Assembly: GCF_014904695.1 (NCBI RefSeq)
Contig: NZ_JACXXN010000002.1
Span: 124,001-188,000 of the forward strand
Direction of reading: 5' to 3'
Origin: Nostoc sp. MG11
GTDB lineage: Bacteria > Cyanobacteriota > Cyanobacteriia > Cyanobacteriales > Nostocaceae
Length of the DNA: 64,000 nt
Position 1 is the first letter of the stretch; every line of letters begins with the position of its first letter. Below, in pieces: positions 37,517 through 46,860 of the stretch. Below the pieces are notes generated by a model. It saw only the letters and a program-made list of their open reading frames with translations. It had not been told where the DNA came from and searched no databases. The translations under genes and the position numbers were made by a program.

Positions 37517-37649
37517 TTCGCTCTGAGGCTACGCCCCGTTGCGCTTACATAATTCGTAATTAATAAACGATTTTAATGACTTTACCCAATGCCACAAATA
37601 ATACTTCCTTTCCTAATTTCGTATCAAGTTGAAATTGATGGATAAGCAA

Positions 37650-37707
37650 GTTCGTAGTAAGGACTTTAGTCCTTGATTTTTTAAGCACTAAAGTGCTTAC
37701 TACAAAC
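37650..37707. repeat. GTTCGTAGT...ACTACAAAC palindromic repeat, copy 2
   Basis: GTTCGTAGTAAGGACTTTAG at the left and CACTAAAGTGCTTACTACAA at the right form the terminal repeats; two inner hairpins (AAGGACTTTAGTCCTT, AAGCACTAAAGTGCTT) are perfect palindromes. It matches the copy at 33441-33504. Confidence 0.8.
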
Positions 37708-37731
37708 CCTCAAAATAACACAGTGGCTTGG

Positions 37732-38739
37732 CTACACGTATAAAACCTGCCTAGGCATCAAACCATCCCGTTGCATTTCCCAAGCAATGCTTGTGTGGAT
37801 AATCTTGTCTAAATCATTGTGTTTTGCTTGCCAACCGAGTACCTTGCGAATTTTATCAGCACAAGCCACAACACAGGCAGGATCACCTGGACGGCGTGGT
37901 GCAGAAATAACAGGAAAATCAACACCAGAAACAGCTTTGACTCTTTCAATCACTTGCCGCACGCTGTATCCTTGTCCATAACCGCAGTTTAAAAGTTGAC
38001 TTTCTCCTCCATTCTCTAGATAACATAAAGCATCTAAGTGAGCAGTCGCTAGATCCTCAACATGGATATAGTCACGAATTCCAGTTCCATCTGGTGTGGA
38101 AAAATCAGTGCCATAAATTCGGACTTCTGGCTTGCGCTTAAGTGCTGCATCACAAGCAACCTTGATAAGATGAGTTGCATTGGGTGACATTGGCCCCAAT
38201 CGTCCACCAGGGTCAGCACCCGCTACATTAAAATAGCGTAGAATTACGTAGCGCAAGGAAGAGGAGATGCCATAGTCTCGAATCAACCATTCGCTCATCA
38301 GCTTTGAGCGTCCGTAAGGATTAATAGGCTGTGTTGGATTAGATTCTCTAACTGGGCTGGCGTCTGACTCTCCATAGACTGCTGCTGTACTTGAAAAAAT
38401 GAATTGATTGACACCCATAACACTACAGCAACGCAACAAGTTCAGAGTATTTCGGGTGTTGTTAGCGTAGTAATCTAGGGGATAGATAACTGATTCTGGA
38501 ACAACCAGACTAGCTGCAAAGTGCAGCACTGCACTAAATTCATACTTGGCAAAGACTTGATAAAGATGCTCGCTGTCTGCTAAATCACCGATGATCAGCT
38601 TCCCATGTAGTACAGATGTTGATGAACCTGTAGAACAATTGTCATACACTACGACATCATAGCCAGCTGATCCCAGCTGACGCACTACATGGGAACCGAT
38701 ATAACCTGCACCACCAGTTACTAAAACTGTATTTTTCAT
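37732..38739 (-). CDS. galE: UDP-glucose 4-epimerase
   Basis: GalE interconverts UDP-glucose and UDP-galactose, supplying galactose donors for polysaccharide synthesis. The NAD-binding motif VTGGAGYIGSH lies at residues 7-17 and the catalytic Tyr142-x-x-x-Lys146 is in NPYGRSKLM. SSTAAVYGE and YFNVAGADPGGRLG are also typical. At 335 residues the length is normal. It lies 16 bases downstream of the sugar transferase gene on the same strand, so the two are almost surely one transcript, placing galE in the exopolysaccharide locus. Confidence 0.95.
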   Translation of the reverse strand: MKNTVLVTGGAGYIGSHVVRQLGSAGYDVVVYDNCSTGSSTSVLHGKLIIGDLADSEHLYQVFAKYEFSAVLHFAASLVVPESVIYPLDYYANNTRNTLNLLRCCSVMGVNQFIFSSTAAVYGESDASPVRESNPTQPINPYGRSKLMSEWLIRDYGISSSLRYVILRYFNVAGADPGGRLGPMSPNATHLIKVACDAALKRKPEVRIYGTDFSTPDGTGIRDYIHVEDLATAHLDALCYLENGGESQLLNCGYGQGYSVRQVIERVKAVSGVDFPVISAPRRPGDPACVVACADKIRKVLGWQAKHNDLDKIIHTSIAWEMQRDGLMPRQVLYV

Positions 38740-38755
38740 CTACCTCTGTGTACCT

Positions 38756-40174
38756 TTATCTACCTTTACCTAACAAAACAACTCGAATGGTTTTGAAGGC
38801 GATCGCCAAATCTAACCAGAAGGAATAATTCTTGATGTAATAAAGGTCGTAAGCTAGCTTTTCGTAAGCATCCTCAACAGATGCTCCGTAGGGATACATC
38901 ACCTGGGCCCAACCAGTAATTCCCGGTTTGACTAGATAACGCACTTCATAGTAAGGAATCACTTCTTTGAGCTTGACATCAAATTCTGGTCGTTCTGGAC
39001 GTGGGCCAATCAAACTCATCTCACCACACAGCACATTCCATATCTGTGGTAGTTCATCAATTCGCAACAGGCGTAGCCAACGTCCTACTCTGGTGACGCG
39101 GGGGTCATGTTTGTTTGCCCACTGTGCGCCTCGCTTTTCTGCATCCTGATACATGGAGCGGAATTTGTAAACCCTAAACGTCTTGCCGTACAATCCGTTT
39201 CGTAGCTGACTGTAGAAGACAGAACCCGGACTATCTAACTTGATTGCTAAAGCTACGAGCAGCATGAGCGGAAACAAAAGTACAAGTAATACCCCGACGA
39301 AAATCAAGTCTGCAAAGCGCTTCAGCTTCATATTCAAGTAGCCAGGCGTCAAGTTAAAACCGGCACTAAAAGCCAACCACTTATCCTGTAGCAGAGATGA
39401 AGGAAGTTTGTGCCATAAGGTTTCATAAAAATCTGGCAGCCAATAAATTGGTATACCTCGCAACCGCATTTGCATTAATTGCTGCATCTGTTGTTTAGAA
39501 AACTCGATTGGGGTTGCAACGATCACCGCAGACCAAGACTGTAGACTCCAACTATGCAAGTTGTTTAAGCTCCCTACACAATTGAGATTGATATTCGTAT
39601 CTGCTAAATAAGTTGTGTCTTGACTTGTTTCAGCTAGTACAAATAGCTCTCCCAATGAATTTAGCTCCAATAGGTGTCTTGCAAACTTGATTGCGCTTTC
39701 ACCTGCACCCAGCATTAACAGACGACTTTGCTGAGCACGCGATCGCACCCATTTCACCGCCAGTAACCGCAAAGCTATTGCCCAGATTGTGAACATTGCC
39801 AAGCTTGGTAGTAAAATACCTCGCCCCACAAGAATATGCTCTCTCCAAGCCCCAGACAGATAAATCAATGCAGAAGTCAGGATACCAACGCCTACACTGC
39901 TAATCAATATTCGGGATGGTGTCCGCAAGCCGGCAATTTGCGTATCTGGATGGTAAGCGTCTGCCAGGTAATGCCCTACTAGAACCAATAGGACAAAACT
40001 ACAAACAAGCGGGTCAAACTCATTTAGTGATTCACCTAAACGCAACCAAAGGGCAATTTTTAAACAAATGAATAAGCCAGATGTGTCTCCTAACAAAAGT
40101 AATATGGTTAGATTACGCACTCTACCCGGCAATTTAATCTTTGCCGGGGAACTGATGTAACTCGTAAGGCTCAT
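38756..40174 (-). CDS. Initiating polyprenyl glycosylphosphotransferase (WbaP/CpsE-like)
   Basis: This membrane enzyme transfers a sugar-1-phosphate to undecaprenyl phosphate, the first step of exopolysaccharide assembly. About five N-terminal helices and a Rossmann-like cytoplasmic domain precede the C-terminal bacterial sugar transferase domain, recognisable from KRFADLIFVGVLLVLLFPLM, VYKFRSMYQDAE, DPRVTRVGRWLRLLRIDELP and SLIGPRPERPEF. At 472 residues it is a full-length member. With GalE downstream, galactose is a plausible first sugar, though glucose is equally possible. Confidence 0.92.
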   Translation of the reverse strand: MSLTSYISSPAKIKLPGRVRNLTILLLLGDTSGLFICLKIALWLRLGESLNEFDPLVCSFVLLVLVGHYLADAYHPDTQIAGLRTPSRILISSVGVGILTSALIYLSGAWREHILVGRGILLPSLAMFTIWAIALRLLAVKWVRSRAQQSRLLMLGAGESAIKFARHLLELNSLGELFVLAETSQDTTYLADTNINLNCVGSLNNLHSWSLQSWSAVIVATPIEFSKQQMQQLMQMRLRGIPIYWLPDFYETLWHKLPSSLLQDKWLAFSAGFNLTPGYLNMKLKRFADLIFVGVLLVLLFPLMLLVALAIKLDSPGSVFYSQLRNGLYGKTFRVYKFRSMYQDAEKRGAQWANKHDPRVTRVGRWLRLLRIDELPQIWNVLCGEMSLIGPRPERPEFDVKLKEVIPYYEVRYLVKPGITGWAQVMYPYGASVEDAYEKLAYDLYYIKNYSFWLDLAIAFKTIRVVLLGKGR

Positions 40175-41298
40175 TGATTTATCTTACTATTCAGCTTTTG
40201 ACATTACAGTTGCTTGATATAAGCGGCTTATCGCATTACATATGCTTGATATAAGCCGCTTAATTGTCTCAAATCAGTAACACTGAACTCTAGCCTCTTC
40301 GTATCAATGTAAACTAAGATTTTCTCAAATATTAGTTTGCTGCATCTCTAAACTCTTGGAACTTAAGAGTTGTCTATATACAATTTAAATTTAGTTTTTT
40401 CAACTAGAATTTACTTGGAAAAATTAAAGGTAATTTCGCTAATCTTTTAGGTCTTTTACACAGTTTTTATGTGGTTCATTGAATTTTTGTAATGACTAAA
40501 TAATAAATGATTGTCAAAACTTTAATTGTGAAGATTATGTAAAGCTATTGATTAACTATTATACAAAAGATAATTTATAAACAATAAAAGTTACTGAATA
40601 TTTTATACATTATAAGTAAGTATTTTTTTGAGTATTCATAAACCAAGAATCAGTCTATAAACTGAATATAGTGTAAACAGTAAGAAGCAAAATAGAGAGC
40701 AGTCAAAAAATATTAACCTCCAGTGTTTAATATTTTTAAATCAACTAAAAAGTAAAGTATAAATTTATACTCAAAGTCTTTCGCAAAATTAGAGTTTTTG
40801 TAAAAAAATACATCAAGCTAATTTAAACTTCTGGTAAAGAGTATTCAAATTTATCAACTAAAAGGGGGGTTTTTTGCAGTAATAAGTATATGTTTAACGT
40901 CAGCTATGTACTTTTTTCTAAATGCATGTTATGATAAACCCCGAAATTAACTTTAATAAAAAAATAAAACTAAAAGTACCAAATTAGTTGCATCTCAAAT
41001 GGTGACTTTTTTGTAATACAATTCACGTTGTGATTACAAAGTAAAAGCAATTTTCATAAAATAAAGGATTTTGGCATTATTATTAGGTGGAGTAAAAAGG
41101 CATATTGAAAAGCATGTATAAGTTGAAAAAATAAAATTCAAATTAATAGTGCGTTCTGAGTAGAGCGAAAAATCTTATCTCTATTTATCTAAGTTAATTG
41201 AGATAATTTATAGTACTTTTACTCCTTTCGGCATGAAAATTTTTGACTTTTTAGACATCTTTTAAATTCAGATCAATTTTGCTTTGCAATAATATGTC
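40175..41298. other. Long AT-rich regulatory gap between divergent polysaccharide operons
   Basis: This 1.1-kb stretch has no open frame that looks coding. It separates two divergent operons of one locus and is very AT-rich over about 40330-41290. It contains the paired repeats at 40211-40262 and an AAAAGGGGGGTTTTTTGCAG patch at about 40860. It probably holds the promoters of both operons and a long leader for the rightward one. Confidence 0.6.
40211..40262. promoter_or_regulatory. Paired 20-bp repeats, candidate operator
   Basis: TGCTTGATATAAGCGGCTTA at 40211-40230 recurs as TGCTTGATATAAGCCGCTTA at 40243-40262. The start-to-start distance of 32 bp is close to three helical turns, so both copies face the same side of the DNA. 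The two TAAGCsGCTTA cores are reverse complements of each other. They lie 37 bases upstream of the sugar transferase start codon, where a regulator of that operon could bind. Confidence 0.5.
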
Positions 41299-43518
41299 AT
41301 GCCATCTAACCAAGAAGACCAAAACTCCTTTGATTTACAACAGTACTTACTAATTCTAAAAAAGCGTTGGCTAGTAATAGCAGCTGTAACAGGTTGTATA
41401 TTCGGACTATCAGCTTTAGCTGCCTTCAGACAAAAACCCATTTATGAAGCGGAAGGTAAACTAGTTTTCAATAAGACTGATCGCGTTTCTTCCCTGACAA
41501 GTCCTATAGAACAACTTGGAGAGTTAAATAGTTTAACTGAGCTGGGCAATCCACTCGATACAGAGGCAGAGATCATTCGCTCTAACCCCATAATTGCAAA
41601 AACCATTGCTAACCTCAACCTGAGCGATCAACGAGGTAAACCCCTAGAAATAGATCAGTTTCTCAGGAAACTTAAAGTTAAAAGTATCCGGGGTACGGAC
41701 ATTTTAGCCATTTCCTATAACAGTAGTAATCCAAAAGAAGCCGCAGCCGTTGTAAACTCGTTGATGAGATACTACCTAGAGAATAATATTTACATTAATC
41801 AAGTGCAGGCGACGGCAGCAAAGAACTTTTTGAGCAAGCAATTGCCAGAAGTTGAAGTCAGGGTAGTAAGAGCGCAGACAGCTTTACGTCGGTTTAAAGA
41901 AGAAAACAGAGTAGTTGCTTTAGAGCAAGAAGCGGTCACAGGAGTGGAAAAGCTCGGTGATTTATCAGAGCAGATTACCCAAGCCCAGGCAAATTTAGTA
42001 GATGTTGAGACTCGCTTAAAACTTCTGCAACGTCAGTTGAAATTGAATTCGCAGCAGGCTATAGATATAGGCAATTTAAGTCAATCAAGAGGTGTGCAGC
42101 AAGTACTAACAGAATACCAGCAAGTACAAAATGAGTTAGCCGTGGCACAGACTCGTTATACCAACCGACATCCAACGATCGCTAATTTGACAACCAAACG
42201 AGCAGCTCTCAGAAAGCAATTAGGGATACGAGTTTCTCAAAATCTTGATGAAAAGCTGTCTGTATCAGAACAGAGTTTACAGATAGGGGGACTCAAACAG
42301 AACCTCATCGCCCAACTAGTGCAGTCGAATGTAGAACGATCAGCCTTAGCTAATCGAGTCAACGTCTTAAAGAATGCATACGCACTTTCCCAAAAACGGT
42401 TGAGTGTTTTACCCCAACTGCAAGAAAAACAGCAACAGCTAGAGCGACAGTCACAAGTAGCACAATCAACTTATGAAGAACTACTGAAGCGATTGCAACA
42501 AGTCGAGGTAGTAAATCAGGATGTTGGTAATGCCAGAGTAGTTTCTGCTGCTTCACTTCCCAATAAGGATATTTCTCCGCGCATTTACCTAAAGTTAGCA
42601 GTCGGTGGATTGTTAGGAATAATGCTGGGAGTGGGAACGGCTCTTTTATTAGAAGCTTTGGATAAATCTCAAAAGACTATTAAGCAAGCTCAGCACTTAC
42701 TAGGCTATCGTTTGCTAGGTACAATTCCTCAGTTGGGTCAAAAAGCTAGGGGAGGTAGTGGGGAGGGTTTAGCACTATTAGCTGTAAGAGATAATCCTGA
42801 ATCGGCAGTCAGTTCAGCCTTTGAAATGCTTCAGATGAACTTGAATTTCACCCTCTTTGATAAACCGCTGCAAGTTGTTGCTGTGGTTAGTTCAACTCCA
42901 GGCGAAGGTAGATCATTTGTTGCAGCTAATTTAGCGATCGCCAAGGCACATATAGGACGCCGAGTCCTGTTGATAGATGCAGATATGCGTCACTCCTGTC
43001 AACAGGATATCTGGAAATTATCCAACTCCATCGGACTGAGTAACGTTTTGGTGGGTCAAGCAGAGTTTTCCCACACTGTTCAAGAAGTACTGGTTAATCT
43101 GGATGTCCTAACCGTGGGAACAATTCAATCTTACCCAGCGGCATTGCTTGACTCACAACGCATGGCTTTGTTAATCCAAGAAGCTGCTAAAAACTACGAT
43201 TTTGTAATTATCGATACTCCCGCTTTAAGTCTATTTGCTGATGCTTTGATGTTAAGTAAGCTGGCAGATGGAATATTACTGGTTGTGCGTCCTAGTTTAT
43301 TTAACTCTGCTACAGCTACCGCCACCAAGACATTGCTAGAGCAATCTACTCAAAATGTGTTGGGAATTGTAATAAATGGAGTCACATTTGATACTGACTA
43401 TCCTGATTACTATGCAGATAAATCCTATGGAGTAAAAAGAACAGTCAAAGAGGCTGAACTCTGCAACATCCATTTTTCCAAATCCTCTTCAGACAGCACC
43501 ATGAGTACTGAATTATGA
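41299..43518 (+). CDS. Wzc-like polysaccharide co-polymerase / tyrosine autokinase
   Basis: This 739-residue inner-membrane protein combines a Wzz/GumC-type chain-length domain (residues 1-450, helices near 24-45 and 430-450, long coiled coil between) with a BY-kinase ATPase domain (residues 500-720). Walker A' (VLLIDADMR) and Walker B (FVIIDTPAL) are present and a small Tyr cluster (DTDYPDYYADKSYG) lies near the C-terminus. The P-loop reads SSTPGEGRSF: Arg538 replaces the usual Lys, so kinase activity may be weak or absent. The gene leads the rightward operon and overlaps the flippase gene by four bases (ATGA). Confidence 0.92.
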   Translation: MPSNQEDQNSFDLQQYLLILKKRWLVIAAVTGCIFGLSALAAFRQKPIYEAEGKLVFNKTDRVSSLTSPIEQLGELNSLTELGNPLDTEAEIIRSNPIIAKTIANLNLSDQRGKPLEIDQFLRKLKVKSIRGTDILAISYNSSNPKEAAAVVNSLMRYYLENNIYINQVQATAAKNFLSKQLPEVEVRVVRAQTALRRFKEENRVVALEQEAVTGVEKLGDLSEQITQAQANLVDVETRLKLLQRQLKLNSQQAIDIGNLSQSRGVQQVLTEYQQVQNELAVAQTRYTNRHPTIANLTTKRAALRKQLGIRVSQNLDEKLSVSEQSLQIGGLKQNLIAQLVQSNVERSALANRVNVLKNAYALSQKRLSVLPQLQEKQQQLERQSQVAQSTYEELLKRLQQVEVVNQDVGNARVVSAASLPNKDISPRIYLKLAVGGLLGIMLGVGTALLLEALDKSQKTIKQAQHLLGYRLLGTIPQLGQKARGGSGEGLALLAVRDNPESAVSSAFEMLQMNLNFTLFDKPLQVVAVVSSTPGEGRSFVAANLAIAKAHIGRRVLLIDADMRHSCQQDIWKLSNSIGLSNVLVGQAEFSHTVQEVLVNLDVLTVGTIQSYPAALLDSQRMALLIQEAAKNYDFVIIDTPALSLFADALMLSKLADGILLVVRPSLFNSATATATKTLLEQSTQNVLGIVINGVTFDTDYPDYYADKSYGVKRTVKEAELCNIHFSKSSSDSTMSTEL

Positions 43519-44816
43519 CACTCAAGTCTCTACAAAATTCTCAACCGCTGAGTCTACGCCGCAATTTCTATTGGACATTTGCGGGAAATATGATTTATGC
43601 AGGTTGTCAGTGGGGAATGTTAGTAGTGCTTGCCAAATTGGGAACCCCAGAGATGGTAGGACGGTTTACTTTGGGGTTAGCAGTTACCGCGCCAATCATC
43701 CTATTTTCAAATCTCAATTTACGGGCAGTTCAAGCAACGGATGCTAAACAACAATATCGTTTTGGAGACTACTTATTGTTGAGGTTAATAACAATTTTAC
43801 TAGCTGTTGTAGTTATTATTGGGCTAACTTTGGTAGGGGGTTATCGCGGGGAAACAGCATTAGTAATTTTGGTAATTGGACTAGCAAAGGGTATTGAATC
43901 TATTAGTGATGTTTTTTATGGTTTATTACAGCAGCGCGAGCGCATGGATAGAATTGCCAAGTCCATGATTTTTAAAGGTTTGCTGTCATTGATTGCTTTA
44001 AGTGGTGGAGTTTTTATTACAAAAAGTGTTGCATGGGGAGCAGTTGGGCTGGCATTTGTATGGCTATTTATTTTAATAATTTATGACATTCCCACTAGTA
44101 TTCAATTGATTGGTGTTAATAATTTACAAGCTTGTTTAACTCTAGCTCGTGAATTCTTCAAAATGCAAAATGTTAGGCGATCGCCCTGGCCAATTGACAT
44201 AAAAACCCTCAAGGAATTGCTTTGGCTGACGCTACCTCTGGGTTTTGTCATGATGCTAATTTCTCTGCAAACTAATATCCCGCGTTACTTTATCGAACGC
44301 TACTTAGGAGAACGAGAGTTAGGAATTTTTGCAGCGATCGCTTATTTACAATTAGTAGGAATAACTGTCGTATTGGCACTAGGACAATCAGCAACTCCCC
44401 GACTAGCAAAGTATTATGCATCAGGCGATCGCTCTCTATTTAAAACTCTGTTAATCAAACTCATTGGTGTAGGGGTGATACTTGGTGTTGTAGGTGTGCT
44501 GTTAGCTTTGGTTGCTGGTCAAGAGATTCTTACTATTCTATATAGGCCCGAATATGCTCGGTACTCCAACCTGTTTGTTGGGGTAATGGTTGCAGCCGGA
44601 ATTGGATATATAGGAAGCTACTTAAACTTTGGAATTACTGCAACTAGGGTATTTGAGCGTTTTACCATCCCTTATCTGCTATTGACATTACTCACAGTTG
44701 CAACATCGTGGTTACTTATCCCAAATTTTGGTTTAGTTGGTGCTGTGTGGACTTTGTGTATTATTAGCATCATAGGCTGTTTAACATCAACTTTCATCTT
44801 AATAAGAATACGATAA
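43515..44816 (+). CDS. Lipid-linked oligosaccharide flippase (Wzx-like)
   Basis: This 433-residue polytopic membrane protein has about twelve helices and the pattern of polysaccharide-transport/MATE-type flippases, moving lipid-linked repeat units across the inner membrane. The N-terminus (NFYWTFAGNMIYAGCQWGML) and the middle NIPRYFIERYLGERELGIFA segment are characteristic. The ATG overlaps the stop of the Wzc-like gene, indicating translational coupling. Confidence 0.88.
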   Translation: MTLKSLQNSQPLSLRRNFYWTFAGNMIYAGCQWGMLVVLAKLGTPEMVGRFTLGLAVTAPIILFSNLNLRAVQATDAKQQYRFGDYLLLRLITILLAVVVIIGLTLVGGYRGETALVILVIGLAKGIESISDVFYGLLQQRERMDRIAKSMIFKGLLSLIALSGGVFITKSVAWGAVGLAFVWLFILIIYDIPTSIQLIGVNNLQACLTLAREFFKMQNVRRSPWPIDIKTLKELLWLTLPLGFVMMLISLQTNIPRYFIERYLGERELGIFAAIAYLQLVGITVVLALGQSATPRLAKYYASGDRSLFKTLLIKLIGVGVILGVVGVLLALVAGQEILTILYRPEYARYSNLFVGVMVAAGIGYIGSYLNFGITATRVFERFTIPYLLLTLLTVATSWLLIPNFGLVGAVWTLCIISIIGCLTSTFILIRIR

Positions 44817-44897
44817 ATCTGGTCAAAACTCTACAAAATAAGTTCTAAATTATCACATATTTACTGCTGAATGTAATAAGTAAAGGAAGGAGAACTA

Positions 44898-45686
44898 ATG
44901 CCTAAATGCTCAGAATGTCGAATGTTAACTCTCAACAAGTGTTCAGCTTATGCCAAAGCTCAAGAAATTTTGCAGAGAGAACTTCCACCGCCACCTGTAG
45001 GAGCGTGCGAAATTCCCATTGTAGAGGATTACCTACAATTAATTAAGGAAGGAATGACAGTTTTAGAAATCGGCTGTGGAACTTGGGATTTAATCAAAAA
45101 TCATTGTGAATTGATCGGAGCGCATTATGAGGGAATTGACACAGAGACAGAATATTTTGGCAAAAAGACAATAGCCACTCGTTTAGAAAATTTAGCAGAT
45201 CTGTTCTTTCCAGATGAATCGTTTGATGTCGTAATTGGCAACCAAACAATGGAACACTGGGCAGAAAATGGCTGTTCACTCGAATGGGGACTTTATCAGT
45301 GTTTTCGGGTCTGCAAACCACATGGACGAGTTTTAATGAATGTCCCAATTCATTTTCATGGTACTCGTACATTTATGCTTGGGCAGATCGAGATTATCAA
45401 ACAACTATTTGCCTCATTTTCGGGGAAAGTATTATTTGAAAAATGGGGGCATCCATCTGATCCTTTGCCTGAGTTATTTCCCTATCCTGGTTACTGGGCA
45501 TTAGACAATTGCCCAGCCTATGTATTAGATATTCAAGCCATTAAAGATAGACCTTTACCAGAGAATTATCACAATCGTGGTGCAACTTCTGGACAGCTTG
45601 CTCAAATACAAAACTATCCCTTTTCGTACAACATATACCGTGTTTTGCGAAAGACTGGTTTGTTCTCAAACACTAAAATCTTTTAA
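44898..45686 (+). CDS. SAM-dependent methyltransferase
   Basis: This 262-residue class I methyltransferase has motif I VLEIGCGTWDL near residue 55 and the downstream FDVVIGNQTMEHW and GRVLMNVPIHFHG strands. The start at 44898 has an excellent AAGGAAGGAGAAC ribosome site. An N-terminal CSECRMLTLNKC pair of Cys couplets could bind a metal. In this locus it probably methylates a sugar of the polysaccharide, either an intermediate or the chain end; the acceptor is not predictable. Confidence 0.85.
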   Translation: MPKCSECRMLTLNKCSAYAKAQEILQRELPPPPVGACEIPIVEDYLQLIKEGMTVLEIGCGTWDLIKNHCELIGAHYEGIDTETEYFGKKTIATRLENLADLFFPDESFDVVIGNQTMEHWAENGCSLEWGLYQCFRVCKPHGRVLMNVPIHFHGTRTFMLGQIEIIKQLFASFSGKVLFEKWGHPSDPLPELFPYPGYWALDNCPAYVLDIQAIKDRPLPENYHNRGATSGQLAQIQNYPFSYNIYRVLRKTGLFSNTKIF

Positions 45687-45713
45687 TGCATAGATAAATT
45701 AGGTGAAACTCAA

Positions 45714-46841
45714 ATGACTGTTAAGCGGATTCTTCATGTTGTTGGTTGTATGGATCGAGGGGGAATTGAAACATGGTTAATGCACGTTTTGCGAAACTGC
45801 GATCGCCAACGTTTTCAAATGGATTTTTTAGTTGAAACCACAAAACAAAGTGCATACGACGATGAGATCCTAGCTTATGGGAGTAAAATTATTCCTTGTC
45901 TGCATCCATCTAAACCATTACACTACGCTCATAACTTTAAGCGACTGTATCGTGAATATGGGCCTTACGATATTATTCACAGTCATATTCACAACTATAG
46001 TGGTTATGTTCTGCTATTAGCCAAACAGGTTGGTATTCCGATCCGCATCGCCCATAGTCATAACGACACTTCAGCAATCGACGCAAAAGCCAGATTATCT
46101 CGGCGTTTATATTTAGGTTTGACAAACCATTGGATAAAACAATATGCAACTACGGGATTAGCTTGTTCGAGTGCAGCAGCAGCATCACTTTATGGATCAG
46201 AATGGAAAAAAGATTCTCGCTGGCAGCTTCTTTATTACGGCATTGACCTTTCTGTTTTTGACTTTGAAAGCGATGCTGTTGCTATCCGTCATGAACTGGG
46301 TATAGCAGCAGATGCATTCGTTATTGGTCACGTTGGCAGATTTGCTGAACAAAAGAACCACTCATTTCTTATAGATATTGTATCTGAGGTTATTAAGCGC
46401 CAACCTAAAACACAACTGTTGCTAGTTGGTGATGGCTCTCTACGGACAGAAATAGAAAAAAAAGTCTATGAGGCAAATTTAATCGACCATGTAATTTTTG
46501 CAGGAGTACGCTCTAATGTGCATCAGATTATGCAGGGTGCTATGGATGTTTTTGTCTTTCCATCGTTTTATGAAGGATTAGGACTAGTATTAGTTGAAGC
46601 ACAAGCATCAGGACTTCCTTCCATAATCTCAGATACCGTTCCAGAAGAAGCAATTATTGTCCAGCATTTAGGACATAAAATTTCCCTAGCACAACCCGCT
46701 GCTCATTGGGCTGAAATAATCCTTCATGTTGTCAATACTAAGTCAAAAATTACCCCACAAGAATCTCTTTGTCTAGTTGAGCAAAGTCCTTTTAATATTC
46801 ATACAAGTCTTCAAGAATTACAGAAACTCTATTTAGCTTAG
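45714..46841 (+). CDS. GT4 family glycosyltransferase (EpsF-like)
   Basis: This 375-residue GT-B fold transferase belongs to family GT4. The N-terminal acceptor domain begins RILHVVGCMDRGGIETWLM and the C-terminal donor domain shows VIGHVGRFAEQKNHSFLI and the ExFPSFYEGLGLVLVEAQA-type motif (VFPSFYEGLGLVLVEAQASG). It resembles EpsF-type enzymes of exopolysaccharide loci and is presumed to add one sugar to the lipid-linked unit in the cytoplasm. It starts 27 bases after the methyltransferase gene. Confidence 0.9.
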   Translation: MTVKRILHVVGCMDRGGIETWLMHVLRNCDRQRFQMDFLVETTKQSAYDDEILAYGSKIIPCLHPSKPLHYAHNFKRLYREYGPYDIIHSHIHNYSGYVLLLAKQVGIPIRIAHSHNDTSAIDAKARLSRRLYLGLTNHWIKQYATTGLACSSAAAASLYGSEWKKDSRWQLLYYGIDLSVFDFESDAVAIRHELGIAADAFVIGHVGRFAEQKNHSFLIDIVSEVIKRQPKTQLLLVGDGSLRTEIEKKVYEANLIDHVIFAGVRSNVHQIMQGAMDVFVFPSFYEGLGLVLVEAQASGLPSIISDTVPEEAIIVQHLGHKISLAQPAAHWAEIILHVVNTKSKITPQESLCLVEQSPFNIHTSLQELQKLYLA

Positions 46842-46860
46842 TATCCTCAAAAACTTTATT

